The translations under genes and the position numbers were made by a program. Source: Lates calcarifer (lineage: Eukaryota; Chordata; Actinopteri; Centropomidae). From it: a stretch of 64,000 bases of DNA. Shown in pieces: positions 52,501 through 63,174 of this stretch (its first letter is position 1; every line of letters starts with the position of its first letter). Where the stretch lies: the NCBI RefSeq assembly GCF_001640805.2, contig NC_066842.1, positions 24,141,598 to 24,205,597 on the forward strand, in the 5' to 3' direction. Under the pieces are notes generated by a model. The model searched no databases and was not told where the DNA came from. It saw only the letters and a program-made list of their open reading frames with translations.

Positions 52501-55500
52501 CTGTGTTGTTTCTGACTGCATTTCCCTAAACAGGCAGTGTATATAGTTATAACTGGACTGGACCAACACAACCTTTTGCATGGATAAGGGTAAATACAAA
52601 ATATATTGCAAGGTAACACAAAAAATGATGGCAAAGAAATGCAGAGGTGGTTCAGATACACCCTGGGAAGAATAAAAACAGGTGTACAGTCTGTTGTATA
52701 CCTACTACAGCTATAGCTGAACTAGATTTGTTTTTCGCAGCATAAAATTGTATTTGATATAAGATATAATTCGAGGTTATGTTAAGTGTAGGTCTGTTAC
52801 TGAAATTAATTCAATGAAACCTGTAAGTTTTTTCACCAGTTTGGAGAGACAGGAAACATGGGGATAGACAGGGGTATGACATGTAACCAAGACCCTCAGC
52901 CTGGAGTTGAGCTGTGAACATGGTATGGTCTGCACCTTAACCATTCAGCTGCTGCAGCAACCCACATGACGCATTTTACATTTTGCAAGTAAACTGACAC
53001 ACCTTTAAAAACACCAAACAACAAACTAAATTAAAATTAAGACAAAACAAAAACCTCAATCGCATTGAAAGACTAATGAAATGAACACTGAACAAAACTC
53101 CTCTTTTTCTGCAGATCTCCATCGTGATGAGGACAGACCTGGTCTAGAGGCTCAGGGAGGCATTTGGAGAAGTTACCAGGATTATCTGACAGACACATCA
53201 CATGGTTGGGGTATGTTAAATCTTTGCATTCTCTTGACTTACAATTGTAGATTTAGAGAGAAGTTAGTGACAAGATTCCTGAGTCCGTAAACATGGCAAT
53301 GAACATTCAGCTGCTGCAGTGTAACTATGTACATGGTTGGTTCTCAACAGCACCCAGTGGTGAGCATATGGCTAAATCAGCTCCCTAAGTGAATCACAGT
53401 TACAATAAGAAAAGAAAATCTCTTTATTTCCCATTCACCTAACAGCATTACGATAATAAAGTCTAGAGGAGCAAACACCTGAGACAGTCAGTCTCTGTTT
53501 GTCTCTGTTTTAGCAAAATTGTCCACCAGTGGTTTTAGGAGCCTAACAAAGCAGCCTAAATGGCATTTAGAGTGGTAATGGGACATGTAACACTGGAGTT
53601 ACAGCTGAGGTGTGAGAAGCCTTCAATTATATATTAACAGTACAATGACATACATACTCCTCAAAACAACCTCTCAGTCACAAATCCCAGATATTCATTC
53701 ATTATATCTGTCTTTGTATAAAATAAGTAAAAAACTTATTTTACTTTGGACAACTGACAATTTATGTCAATGAATAGAATTCTTTTTTTGTTTGTTTGTT
53801 CTAATGTAGATTATCTTGTTTCTCTTGTCTATCTTTATCTCAGTGTTTTCTGAGAAACAAGTACTAGATATTGAAGTGCAAACTGTTCTAAAAATGATAC
53901 AAAAGTATAATTCAGTCCATGTTTCCACAAGGGAAAAAACTCACTCTCACTTCTGTCACTGAGCTAACACATTGTAGAGCTGTGAGGTTTTGTTGTCAGC
54001 TCCATTTTCAGCAGCCTCAAAAGGAAATCAGAGCTTCAGCATTAAGGTAATAAAGTCAACAACACTAGCATTATAGTTGTTGTTTATTCCAGATTGTTTT
54101 AACTTTAATACCAAATGATGATTCAAAAGGTTATGAAAGGATGCTGAAGATCTCTGGTTTATTTTTAAGTAATTTCTGGCATTAAGTTGGTTAAAACTGA
54201 AAAGTAGTGAATACTGGCACAGAAATACTTCAATATCAGCATCAGGGCTGCAAAAACCTGCCACGGTCTGGATCCTCTACTCTGCATCTGCATCTCCACA
54301 CACACACACACTCATGCAAATCACACAAGCTAATCATTCAGTAGAACAATCTCTGCTCATCTGTATAAAGATCAAGTCTCTCAAGGCGTTCAGTGGTGAC
54401 AACAGGACCTGAGAAACTGTATGTTTCCTTTGCAGAAAGACCAGTCTACCTTCATTTTCTCTCATTTCCTCTGGACTAGCTTTCTGTCATACTCCTCTAC
54501 TACTCTTCAACTGTTCCACAATGATTTATTATTAATCTGTTTTTCTTTGCACTCTTTGAATTAGGACTCAAACTGGGTTATATAGTCTGGTGGGGTTCCA
54601 AATAACAATGGCAGTATTTTTTCATGAGACTGTGAATTTCTCATGAGTCCCGATGCTTATTCTCCGCTCAGCTGTCTCTTCTGGCCCCTTCATCGGACTT
54701 GTTCCTCTCTGCACAGTGTTTTTCATCCTTTGTTCTCTCTCAAGAACCTTGTTTGTTGTAAACCTGTAAGTTTCCTTTCAGCTTTCTCTCTCTCTCCCTC
54801 TCTGGTGTGTGTGTGTGTGTGTGTGTGTGTGTATCTCCAGGGTTCACCCTCACCACACCCAGTTACTCTGGGACTGCGATGCTGCTTTGTTTTGGCCTTC
54901 TCCCCTCTTTACTTGCGGACACTGTGAAACTAGAAGCTCTGCCCAACAAGGTGTGCACTGACAGAATGGAGCTTAGATTTAGAAATGTTAAAAAGAAATG
55001 TGACACAGGACTAGATTCATGTCAAATTATGCATAAGTATACCCTTTGATGCACACATTCTGATGAGGAGTCATATAAATATATAACTAAGATATAACTA
55101 TGTTAACCTACTTATGCTTAACTCTTATCAACTATCTAACACAGCAGTTTGCATGAGGATGTGAGGTAACTGTCATGCTAACTGAGAATGTGCATGCAAC
55201 AGAGGGTTAGCTTGGAAGTTTTCTGTATTTAGAATAAAACAACTTGCTCAAAACCAGTAAAATGACCATTTAGAGGCACATATGGCACCCATCCTCATGT
55301 TTCCAAAACCATCAGCCATATTATTGTCCATGTCCTTCAGCTGTCACCACTACGACTGTCTGAAATCACTCATTCACTACTCCTGATATAATACACACTT
55401 TATTATGTATTGTGGGATTGTTCACAGAAAAATGTGCATTCTATGGACACTGCTTATTCCTTTTTCCATTACGGACCATTTTAGAGCATGACTATATATG

Positions 55501-58500
55501 GTGTGTAAACCTATAATGATAATTTAAAAACACTCAATCAAAATGCCAATGGGTAAATGTGATGCACTGAATAATAAATAAGTGCTGATTTCGGTCTTCA
55601 ACCCTAAACGCTTGTCAAACTGTTAACATTGCTTGAATCAGAAGAAATTAATTTGTTTATTTTGCACACACATATACAATGGATGGATCTCTCTAAATTC
55701 ATCTTAGAATATACCAAATTAAGAACAAGGGTTATAGTAAAATGGGGCCTCAGCCAGAGAAACCAGCCAGTGAACAAAGCACACCGGACATTCAGAACGC
55801 AGAGATAGATATCACATGATGCAGCAAGACTACACAGCTCATGTGTTTCCCCCAGATATGGGATAATTTCACTAATTCATTATTATCATGATGTTCAACT
55901 CCAGAGAAATATTGTTTCACTGCCTAATACTGATTTCTCAAGGTGTAAAATGATCTAGTAGATACCCTAAAACCATGGATCCCAACCTTTTTTTGCTTAT
56001 GGTCCTTATATTTGTTTTAATCTCATATCAATCATCATAGCTCATACTTAATAATGACAAAAGTAGCATTTTATTGCATGGTTGCCTGCAAATATCGTGA
56101 GTGGAAACCAAGCAGTAACATTTTGGTAGACTATCACAACATAAAAGCCAAAATTCTTTGACCCATGATTCATATTTGGCTCTCAGGTTGATGCAGTACC
56201 ATCAGGTCATGCCATCAGTTAAAGAGAAGCTGTAGTTTTTGATGTATTGTAAATTACTGTTCATTTAGACTCAGGAGTCAGTGATTGTTGTGACACAATA
56301 CTGGTCCATATTCATACATTAGTCCTCCTAACATCTACCACTATCATCAATACAAAACAAGGTGTGGCCTTTTGGGTTATTTATGATGGAAACATTGATC
56401 TCACATGTCACAGGAAGTGACACATACACAGTTTTATAACATACTCTGTACACACTGTATAAACACCATTCAGCCACAGGGGAACTGTTGGACGTACAGT
56501 ATCCAAGCACTCACATGTTGGAATAGGGCAACCTCTAGTGACAGTTAAAGGAACTAAAACTGGTGAAACAAGTTAAAAAATAAAAAAATGATATGAACAA
56601 GATTTAAAATACACATGAGAATGACTGTCCTCTGGGGTTTTTTGTGAATATTACACATATTTTATGCATGAGGTCAGTAGAATATACCAACAGTGTTTAT
56701 TGTATTTATGTGGCTGTTCCAGTCATGTTGTACTTTGCGATTATGTGCATATGTTCCCCTTTCTAACATTTTTTAGGCTCTTTAATTTGTGTAAGTCACC
56801 TTTGTAGCAACACTAAGAAACTAAAACATGAACAGACTCACAGCAGGAAAGTGACATTTTTACAGTGAGCCGGATCTACATTATCAAGACTGGCAAACAG
56901 GTACACCTAAATGGAATTCAAGCATTGTTAATGCTCTTAATAGTTTTTCAAATCAAAAAACCTGCAACAGTATGACTTGGGCCTGTTCTCTGTATAATTA
57001 TAACAACTGTTCATTTTATGATAAAACACCAAATTTGGCATACGTGTTGAACAGAAGTGGATATTGGGTGATCGCAAACATGAAGTCTTTTTTGAAAAAT
57101 GGCTGCCATGGCCACCAGTGACCAGTCAATCTTTACTACCTCATTGTACCTATATGCAATAACAAACATAATATAGATCCCAGTAACCCTGGGAACCAAA
57201 TAAAATGCTCACTCACAATTCTCTGGACTTTTACAAAGTAATTGGTCTTTTCATTATCTTATTATTCAGTGCTGTGAAATCAGTAAAAGGTCAAAGTATA
57301 CAGTATGTGCTGTGCTGTTGAGTCTGAAACACAGTATGTCAAGTAATTGACTATATATAGCAAATGAGAAGTATCAGTTATACTGACTGTACCTTGTAAA
57401 GCTACATGAATATGATTCAGCCAAAAAAGCTGGTGAATGGAGGTTCTGCCTGAACTAACCTTTGCCCCATAAAGCTGAGGAGTCTGAAGGTTCTCAAAAA
57501 TCAAGTGCCATGCCACAGACCATGGTACATTGTCTTGCTGTGATAAACAATATACTCATAGAAGATTTTAAATAGAATATAGCAATTACACTGATCTGTT
57601 GAAACAACCTACGTAGCATAGTTAATGTCTTCAGTAAATTCACTGAACATTGTTACAGGGCCTATGTTAATACATAACTGTACTCACCTTACATTTTAAT
57701 GAAACATATATTTTTTACTTTAACTTGTATGTAAATAACTAAAAAAAAAGAAGAAGCAAATCTTGCCTCTCATTCATAATGACAGCATGTTCACACTGGG
57801 AGCTGAACTGTAGTGTTACTACCACTACCTGCTGCTAACCATTTAGCAGCTCCACTGCATAGAGCTTCCTCTAGTTTCCTCTATTTTAAAGAAGAAATGT
57901 CCTGCCTGCGGCTCTCAGGTTGATGCAGTACCATCAGGTCATGCCATCAGTGCATTAGGACTTGGAGTTCTCCACTAATTCAGGAGTCAGATAGTTGCAA
58001 CAGTAACTGAGTTGATAACACATTTGTCCTACTAATATGGCCTATTATATCAATTTCCTCACAAACTAGACTCTAGTTTGTTTGATACATTGATTGATAT
58101 AATGTCTTTTGGTGCATGTGTGCAGGCAGGGGTTGGGGCTGTGGGGGGGCTGGCTTGTCTTGGACATAAACAGGGGGGCCTTCAAGAAAAAAAGGTTGGG
58201 AACCACTGAACTAGAGTATACAGATACACTATGCAGATTGTAACTGTGTTAAATAGTTTATAAGAGAATCTTGACATTAGTTGTGGTTAAATGCCCTGTT
58301 GTTTGTATTCTATTAACTAATTAGTAATCATTAACTATTATTTACAGTAATGCCAGTGTAGTACTTTATCCAGTATAATCCTGATTTACTTGGTCTATAC
58401 TTTTTTGGAGATGATGACTTGCTTGTGGTACAGTATTCTTTACAGAATTCTCTGTGTTTTAGTGAACTTGGATGTAGCTGACGCGGATATGCAGCAGTCC

Positions 58501-58620
58501 AGCAGCCGAACCCTGTCTAACTACAGTGATGTGGATCAGAAGACTCCGGATCCCAGACTGCATATGGACACGGGCTCAGATGATGAAGACCACAGTGGAG
58601 AATCCTCAGGCACAGTGTAG
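45396..58620 (+). CDS. ovch2: ovochymase-2-like secreted protease: S1 trypsin domain plus two CUB domains
   Basis: Exons: 45396-45465, 45605-45702, 46630-46727, 46829-47001, 47100-47195, 47297-47475, 47646-47847, 49453-49485, 49602-49692, 49997-50130, 50579-50722, 51171-51295, 51391-51484, 51697-51828 and 53115-53210. The last exon is either 54841-55049 (657 residues) or 58463-58620 (640 residues). There is a signal peptide at residues 1-21 and an activation site R41|VVGG. The catalytic triad is H82 (TAAHC), D134 (HDIAL) and S241 (GDSGGP). D235, six residues before the serine, predicts cleavage after Arg or Lys. CUB1 is about 317-440 and CUB2 about 440-556, each with four cysteines. Ovochymases are egg and reproductive-tract proteases (family knowledge). 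The order protease-CUB-CUB and the neighbour cyb5r2 match OVCH2. One donor is GC. Confidence 0.88.
46016..46160 (-). repeat. teleost interspersed repeat, reverse copy of the 3303-3607 family
   Basis: agctgacactgggcaagagg, cggtgtacaccctgaacag, cattcacactcacattcaca and tttagagtcacc are the reverse complement of the second half of the repeat at 3303-3607. It lies in ovch2 intron 2. Confidence 0.75.
48584..49245 (+). mobile_element. internally deleted Tc1-like element with nested LINE tail
   Basis: Ends resemble Tc1 termini: cactcaccaagcactttgtt on the left, and ctaataaagtgctcagtgag on the right. A + strand remnant of the transposase C-terminus can be followed through frameshifts near 48970-49190 ([12 protein letters not shown], then [12 protein letters not shown]). 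The centre is replaced by a LINE-type 3' end. It lies in the long intron between the protease and CUB halves of ovch2. Confidence 0.7.
48770..48942 (+). mobile_element. LINE 3' end with TTGAATC tail repeats
   Basis: taaatttcattgtactctgt, gcaatgactaaaaagaatct then three imperfect units of cttgaatcttgaa. This is the typical 3' terminus of a fish non-LTR retrotransposon, sitting inside the Tc1 remnant. Confidence 0.55.
49571..49596. repeat. (GT)13 microsatellite abutting an ovch2 acceptor
   Basis: Thirteen GT units end five bases before the CUB1 exon acceptor at 49601, in the place where a polypyrimidine tract is expected. Confidence 0.95.
50234..50410. mobile_element. short copy of the 40348-40757 element
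   Basis: Left taaaggagttacatagtttt and right ttatgttgaactattccttt match the inverted ends of the element at 40348-40757. The interior is largely lost. It lies in an ovch2 intron inside CUB1. Confidence 0.5.
50991..51014. repeat. (AC)12 microsatellite
   Basis: Pure AC repeat in the ovch2 intron between CUB1 and CUB2. A shorter AC run lies at about 50744-50758. Confidence 0.9.
51961..52200 (+). mobile_element. hAT-like fragment, left end
   Basis: Begins cactggttctcagcttttat and continues ggcttgtgatcc, very close to the end consensus of Charlie-type hAT elements (cagtggttctcaacctttt). The right end was not found; the end given is approximate. It lies in the ovch2 intron at 51829-53114. Confidence 0.45.
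52850..52970 (-). repeat. SINE-like fragment
   Basis: gagagacaggaaacatgggg, agggtatgacatgtaaccaa and caccttaaccattcagctgc match the layout of a common fish tRNA-like repeat read on the minus strand. Diverged. Confidence 0.4.
54805..54832. repeat. (GT)14 microsatellite abutting an ovch2 acceptor
   Basis: Fourteen GT units end eight bases before the exon at 54841 (atctccag follows). Confidence 0.95.
54841..55049 (+). CDS. ovch2: ovch2 candidate terminal exon A
   Basis: Enters in phase 1, as required by the exon ending at 53210, and reads [20 protein letters not shown] onward to HKYTL with stop TGA at 55047-55049. A canonical AATAAA at 55233-55238 could end this transcript. It contains a hydrophobic run ([14 protein letters not shown]). 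An internal donor aag|gtgtgc at 54951 also exists, but joining it to the exon at 58463 gives an immediate TGA. Confidence 0.55.
55973..58208. mobile_element. hAT (Charlie-like) element, 2.2 kb, non-coding
   Basis: The left end ccatggatcccaaccttttt is inverted at the right end aaaaaggttgggaaccactg (right terminal 22 bases at 58187-58208), both resembling the Charlie consensus cagtggttcccaacctttt. No open frame of a transposase remains. It occupies most of the stretch between the two candidate terminal exons of ovch2. It contains a perfect 42-bp duplication (56178-56219 and 57910-57951). Confidence 0.5.
56178..57951 (+). repeat. pair of identical 42-bp direct repeats, 1.7 kb apart
   Basis: The segment starting ggctctcaggttgatgcagt and ending catgccatcagt is identical at 56178-56219 and 57910-57951, while flanks match only weakly (caggagtcag, then tcct.ctaa). 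Each copy begins with an acceptor-like tctcag. Confidence 0.85.
58463..58620 (+). CDS. ovch2: ovch2 candidate terminal exon B, acidic Ser-rich tail
   Basis: The acceptor gtgttttag is followed by a frame open to TAG at 58618-58620 when entered in phase 1, the phase left by the exon ending at 53210. It encodes [17 protein letters not shown] and onward to [14 protein letters not shown]. The composition looks coding. The last four residues SGTV fit a class I PDZ ligand pattern, perhaps by chance. It could instead be the end of an unrecognised gene. Confidence 0.45.
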
Positions 58621-59925
58621 TAACCTGCTAAAAGGGAGGCCTCTGGACAAACATACATTCCAGTGTGTAATATGTATAACTATGCAACTATACTGCTGGT
58701 GCATTAAGCTCAGATGAGGGTGACTGGTAGGGAGGCTATTTGTTAAAGTTATTTCCACCTTGCTGCTCACCTGCTAACTGGTGTTCCAACTGACTTGTTA
58801 ATGGTAAACTTTATACTTGCTAAACATCAGTACATTGGCTTGGTCACTGTAAGCACTGTAATGTATAAAATAGTTAGAAATTAGCTCAGTCTTTACCAAC
58901 TGCAAAATTATAACGCATATCAAAATACACATAAATACATAAATTGATAAAAGATATAGTGGTTAAAGAGTCAAAGGGGTCATTTTTCCACACTGAGTAC
59001 TTTTACATTATTGCACAGTACTTACATACTTACATATGTTCTGAGTAACATTTTCAATTCAGAATTTTCACTTGCAACAGAGTATTTTTACAGTGTGGTA
59101 TTACTACTTTTACTTAAGTAAATGAATATTTGATCCAGCATGGCTTTTCTCACAACCATTCAAACACATGTATATAATTATGTTTCCATTATGAGAGATG
59201 TATTGTTTGTCTTATTTTTGTTTTTTTCATGTCTGTATGTGCTTATATCATTTATAGAGAGAATGTTAAGGGCCATTCAGGCCTGTAATAGATAAGTTTG
59301 TATGATCGGTCCTTTTTACTGCACATTCTACAGAAACAGAAGACATTTTCAGCAGTATTTATGGCAGTTGTTTTTATAAGTTTGCAGTCTCTCAAACATT
59401 GTTTGCAAATGTCTGCTAGTTTCCTCAAACTCACATTCCTTTTCTTTTCTCAGACCTGTTAAAAAGTTATTCATTTACACAAGGACAGACTTTCCAAACA
59501 TGTATTTTATTAAAATGCAAATTGTTTAAAAACGAGTTAAACTGTTTGTTTTGTTAGCTCCGAAAATGCAGGGACTTGTCATTTCCTCTTTGTAATGAAA
59601 AAACTATTTTCTCTTCCAGGGGCCTCAACAGCTATAGAGTTTATGTAATCACAGTGTGTCTGTCTCTCCTCCCCTCTCCCAGTGGTGTGATTGTAAGGCA
59701 TTGCTCCTCAGTGCCTGTACACCACCTCTGCACTATGTAGCGCATGCCAAGATCTGCCTTCCTATTGGTGCTCTGGACCTTGTCTCACCTTTCCCCCAGC
59801 AGAAAGCCATGCCCTCTTAAAGAGAGAGAGAGAGTGAAGTCGATCATTGCTCTGATTCTACAGACTCTGATCTCTTAGGCTGCATGAGGAGGAGGTTCTG
59901 ACACACTTTCTAAAATTTTGAGACT
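58621..59925. other. ovch2-cyb5r2 intergenic region and cyb5r2 5' UTR
   Basis: No gene seen. An ATTAAA at 59509-59514 might serve transcripts ending in exon B. Just upstream of cyb5r2 there is a short GA repeat (agagagagagagag near 59820) but no CpG-rich promoter like that of far1. Confidence 0.45.
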
Positions 59926-62900
59926 ATGGACCAGACCTTGGTGAGAATGGACTTTCACTTTATTTCCCCTTTATTTCTCCTTGTTTGTGATCTTTTTTGT
60001 GCCTTGTAAAGATCTTGATCTTACTCTGACCCAGAGATTTAATTTATCTGCTCTGCTTTGTTATTTAACTGTAGTGTAGTGTAAGTCACTCATAATGCAT
60101 GTTAGAATGGCAATTTTTTGTTGTACAGAATCAGACAGTTTGTTTTGGGTGCTGTAAGTGTCCATGCTGTCCGTGATCCCGCAGATAATCCCAGTGGTGG
60201 CAGCTTTTTCTGTGGTGGTGGTGACAATGCTGTACTTCCTCCTGCGAGGCTCTGTGGGAGAGAAGAAGCTACCTGTCACTCTGCAGGACTCTATGGTCAA
60301 ATACTCACTTCCCCTAATAGACAAACAGGCAGGTTGCAAACTAAATCATATACTTAGCAAAGATTTGATGTCCACTATGTTCTCTGTAGGCTTTCATTAG
60401 TTCATTACTGTGGTCATGCTCACATTTAGAGCTGATGACACAACAACTGAATTTAATTTCACACAATATTTAACTGTTTTCTTATGAATGTAACACAGAC
60501 AGGAACAATAACTGGATTCAGAACATTTGATCTGCAGTTTGTGTTTATTACAAATAATGTCCTGCTCACATGACATTGATTAAGTCTAAGCTCTCTGAGT
60601 GTACACACTCAATAAAACAATGTAAATTATTCTTTTTAAGGGAATTTGCACCAATTCTGCACCAATTTTTACATACACCTGTATGAAAAAAGTTGTATAA
60701 AACCTGACTGCAGAGGGAGCTGCACAACATCTGAGCATTTGCCTCCAGTGATGTCACTTGAGTCATTGTTGTTTGGGACTGAGGAGTACAATTTTGAAAA
60801 TAAAATCTTGGGCTGTGGAAATTAGAAAGAAGTGAGCTCACTAGACCTCTGCCTGCTCCTCATCTATTCTTGAAGCTAAAGTTTATGTTAGCTGCTACTA
60901 GTGCAACGATGTGACAGTTAAAAACAAAGCTAAAAAGGGTGGAGTACTGTCACTGAGTACTGTTACAAAGACACACTTCATAGAGGACATAAAGCGAAAG
61001 CAAAGACTAAACAGTACTCTACAGTGTATCTGTTCTGAAGCTATTTTTTGGGCATTCTGGATGTATTATTACCACTATGTGTTCCTCTAGAAACAGTTCA
61101 CTTAGAGACAAAGTACTTATAAAAATGTATGTGTAATGTAAAGGGGATGTAGGATGATTCTGTACTGTACGTACTATTTAATAAAGTTTGTGTGTGTGTC
61201 CTTGTACAGGAAATCAGTCATGACACAAAGAAATTTCGGTTTGGCCTTCCATCTGGAGCTCATGTCCTTGGACTACCAGTTGGTACTGATCACCTCTTCT
61301 CTTCTCTTCTCTTCTCTTCTCTGCCAGAGGTATCTCTGTGAAATAACAGTTGTTGCTCAGTGTTATTTAGTTCCTCTTCTAATGACGCTCCAGCACCTCT
61401 GACCTTATACTTACGTAGTATTTGTCCTTCTTGATGTTTTAGTTGTGTCTGTGCTTCTTCTGAGTGTACGATTCCATTACAGTAACTGAACTGCCACACA
61501 TCAAAGTATGTCTGACACACACAGACGTGTTAAAAAGTCAGAGAGTTCTGTAAAACATAATATAAGCACTTAAAAGAATACTGTGGTGGTATGAGAATGT
61601 GTTGAAAGAGCTCAAATACAGTTTACTGCCATCACAGCAAAGTCCTAATGCTTCTTCTTTAACATTTTCCCCAGGTCAGCATGTGTACCTGTCAGCCAAA
61701 GTGAATGGCAGTCTGGTGGTCAGAGCCTATACTCCAGTCTCTAGTGATGAGGATCAGGGATATGTTGACCTTGTTGTAAAGGTAATTAACATTACTGATC
61801 GGGCACACAACAACACAATCATAACAGCGTGTTTTGGCCCATAGGTTAACTGGTTGTAGTGGACGCGTTGAGATTTTGAATGCTGCTTTACACAAATCCA
61901 CCCCCACGTCCCTTAAAATTGTCTTGTAAACTGAACAAGCAACTGCTAAGAGGTCATTTCAAGGCCTTTTAGAGCCAGTTATAAGGTAGTAATAAATCTC
62001 ATAAGTCACTAACACTGTTGTGTTCTTTTTGTAACTTCTCCAGGTATACTATAAGAATTGTCACCCCTCCTTTCCAGAGGGAGGGAAGATGTCTCAGTAC
62101 TTGGACAACATGGCTATTGGAGACACCATTAACTTCAGAGGACCTAATGGACTGCTGGTGTATAAAGAAAATGGTATAGTGTGTATTTGTGAAAAGAAAA
62201 TAAAGAAAAGTAAAGGCACTCTATTTGTAAACAGTACAGTTTATTAGATTAGCACTTAATGCACTTGCACTTCAAGCACATGCACAGTAGTTGCTTTCTA
62301 TCACCAGGAGATGGCACTGTGATACAATATCATTCTAAACTGCTTTGGTTGCCTAATACTGAGACTTCCTCTCTTCTAATAAGGTCATTTTTCGATCCGA
62401 CCAGACAAGAAGTCTGAGCCCAAGGTTCGGAAGTTTAAGCATGTTGGAATGATCGCTGGAGGAACAGGTTCATGTTTTGTTCATTTATATTAAATTCTGA
62501 TGAATGATTCTAATGTGCAGTAATGTTGTATGTACTTTATTCAGAAGATCACAGAGGCTCACAGGGCTGAAATCTCTGCAGAATGAAATGTCCTCCTTGT
62601 TGTGCTCTAGATAAAGGGACTGTCATGTAGATGAAGACTGGGGAGCAGTTCTGCTAGTGTATCATCTTTTATAACACTTTAATTACATCCATAGTGGTCC
62701 AGGGATTTCAGTGTCAGGACCATTTGATGAAATTTTGTTTGTAGCCCCACTGTTGACAATATAATTTTTATTGGAAAATGAGAGACTACATTTTACTTCC
62801 CTGTCTTCCCCTCATTTAGAAAGAAATCATCCTCTGAGACCAACTTCAGCCTTTTTCCATTGCAGGTATCACTCCTATGCTGCAGCTAATTCACAGGATC

Positions 62901-63174
62901 GCAGCAGACCCCACTGACACCACCAGGTGTTCTCTCATATTTGCCAACCAGGTCAGCTATGCAGGATATTGTTTTGGGAAATCTTTTCTCGTGTTTTATT
63001 GTCAAAGAGTATTATTGTGCATAAATGGAAAATCCTCTTGAGAAATAACATCTCTTTCACCCACCTTCTCTCAGACTGAGAATGACATTCTACTGAGGGA
63101 GGAGCTGGAGGAGGCAAGGAAGAATCATCCTGACAAAGTCAAGCTCTGGTTTACACTGGACAAACCTCCACAAG
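59926..63174 (+). CDS. cyb5r2: NADH-cytochrome b5 reductase 2-like, 3' end beyond the window
   Basis: Exons: 59926-59940, 60185-60328, 61210-61282, 61675-61781, 62044-62173, 62384-62467, 62866-62951 and 63075-63174. They give 246 residues in frame, with the last part outside the window. The flavoenzyme passes electrons from NADH through FAD to cytochrome b5 (family knowledge). FAD-binding RAYTPVSSD starts at R94, and GGKMSQYL follows. The NADH-binding GGTGITPM is near residues 182-189, then [15 protein letters not shown]. Exon 1 encodes only MDQTL, and exon 2 opens with a membrane segment ([20 protein letters not shown]). CYB5R3 is similar, but [17 protein letters not shown] and the ovch2 neighbour favour cyb5r2. 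The exon 2 donor is GC rather than GT. Confidence 0.9.
60640..60810. repeat. dispersed repeat shared with 31440-31680
   Basis: Second, diverged copy of the repeat described in far1 intron 9, here in cyb5r2 intron 2. Confidence 0.5.
61294..61320. repeat. (CTTCT)n pentanucleotide repeat
   Basis: About five units of cttct start 12 bases after the donor of the cyb5r2 exon ending at 61282. Confidence 0.85.

Noticed and set aside
60158..60400. Alternative cyb5r2 start at an ATG just before exon 2
   Set aside because: That ATG is intronic, before the acceptor at 60184. The exon at 59926-59940 gives a spliced start in frame. Kept only as a remote possibility.
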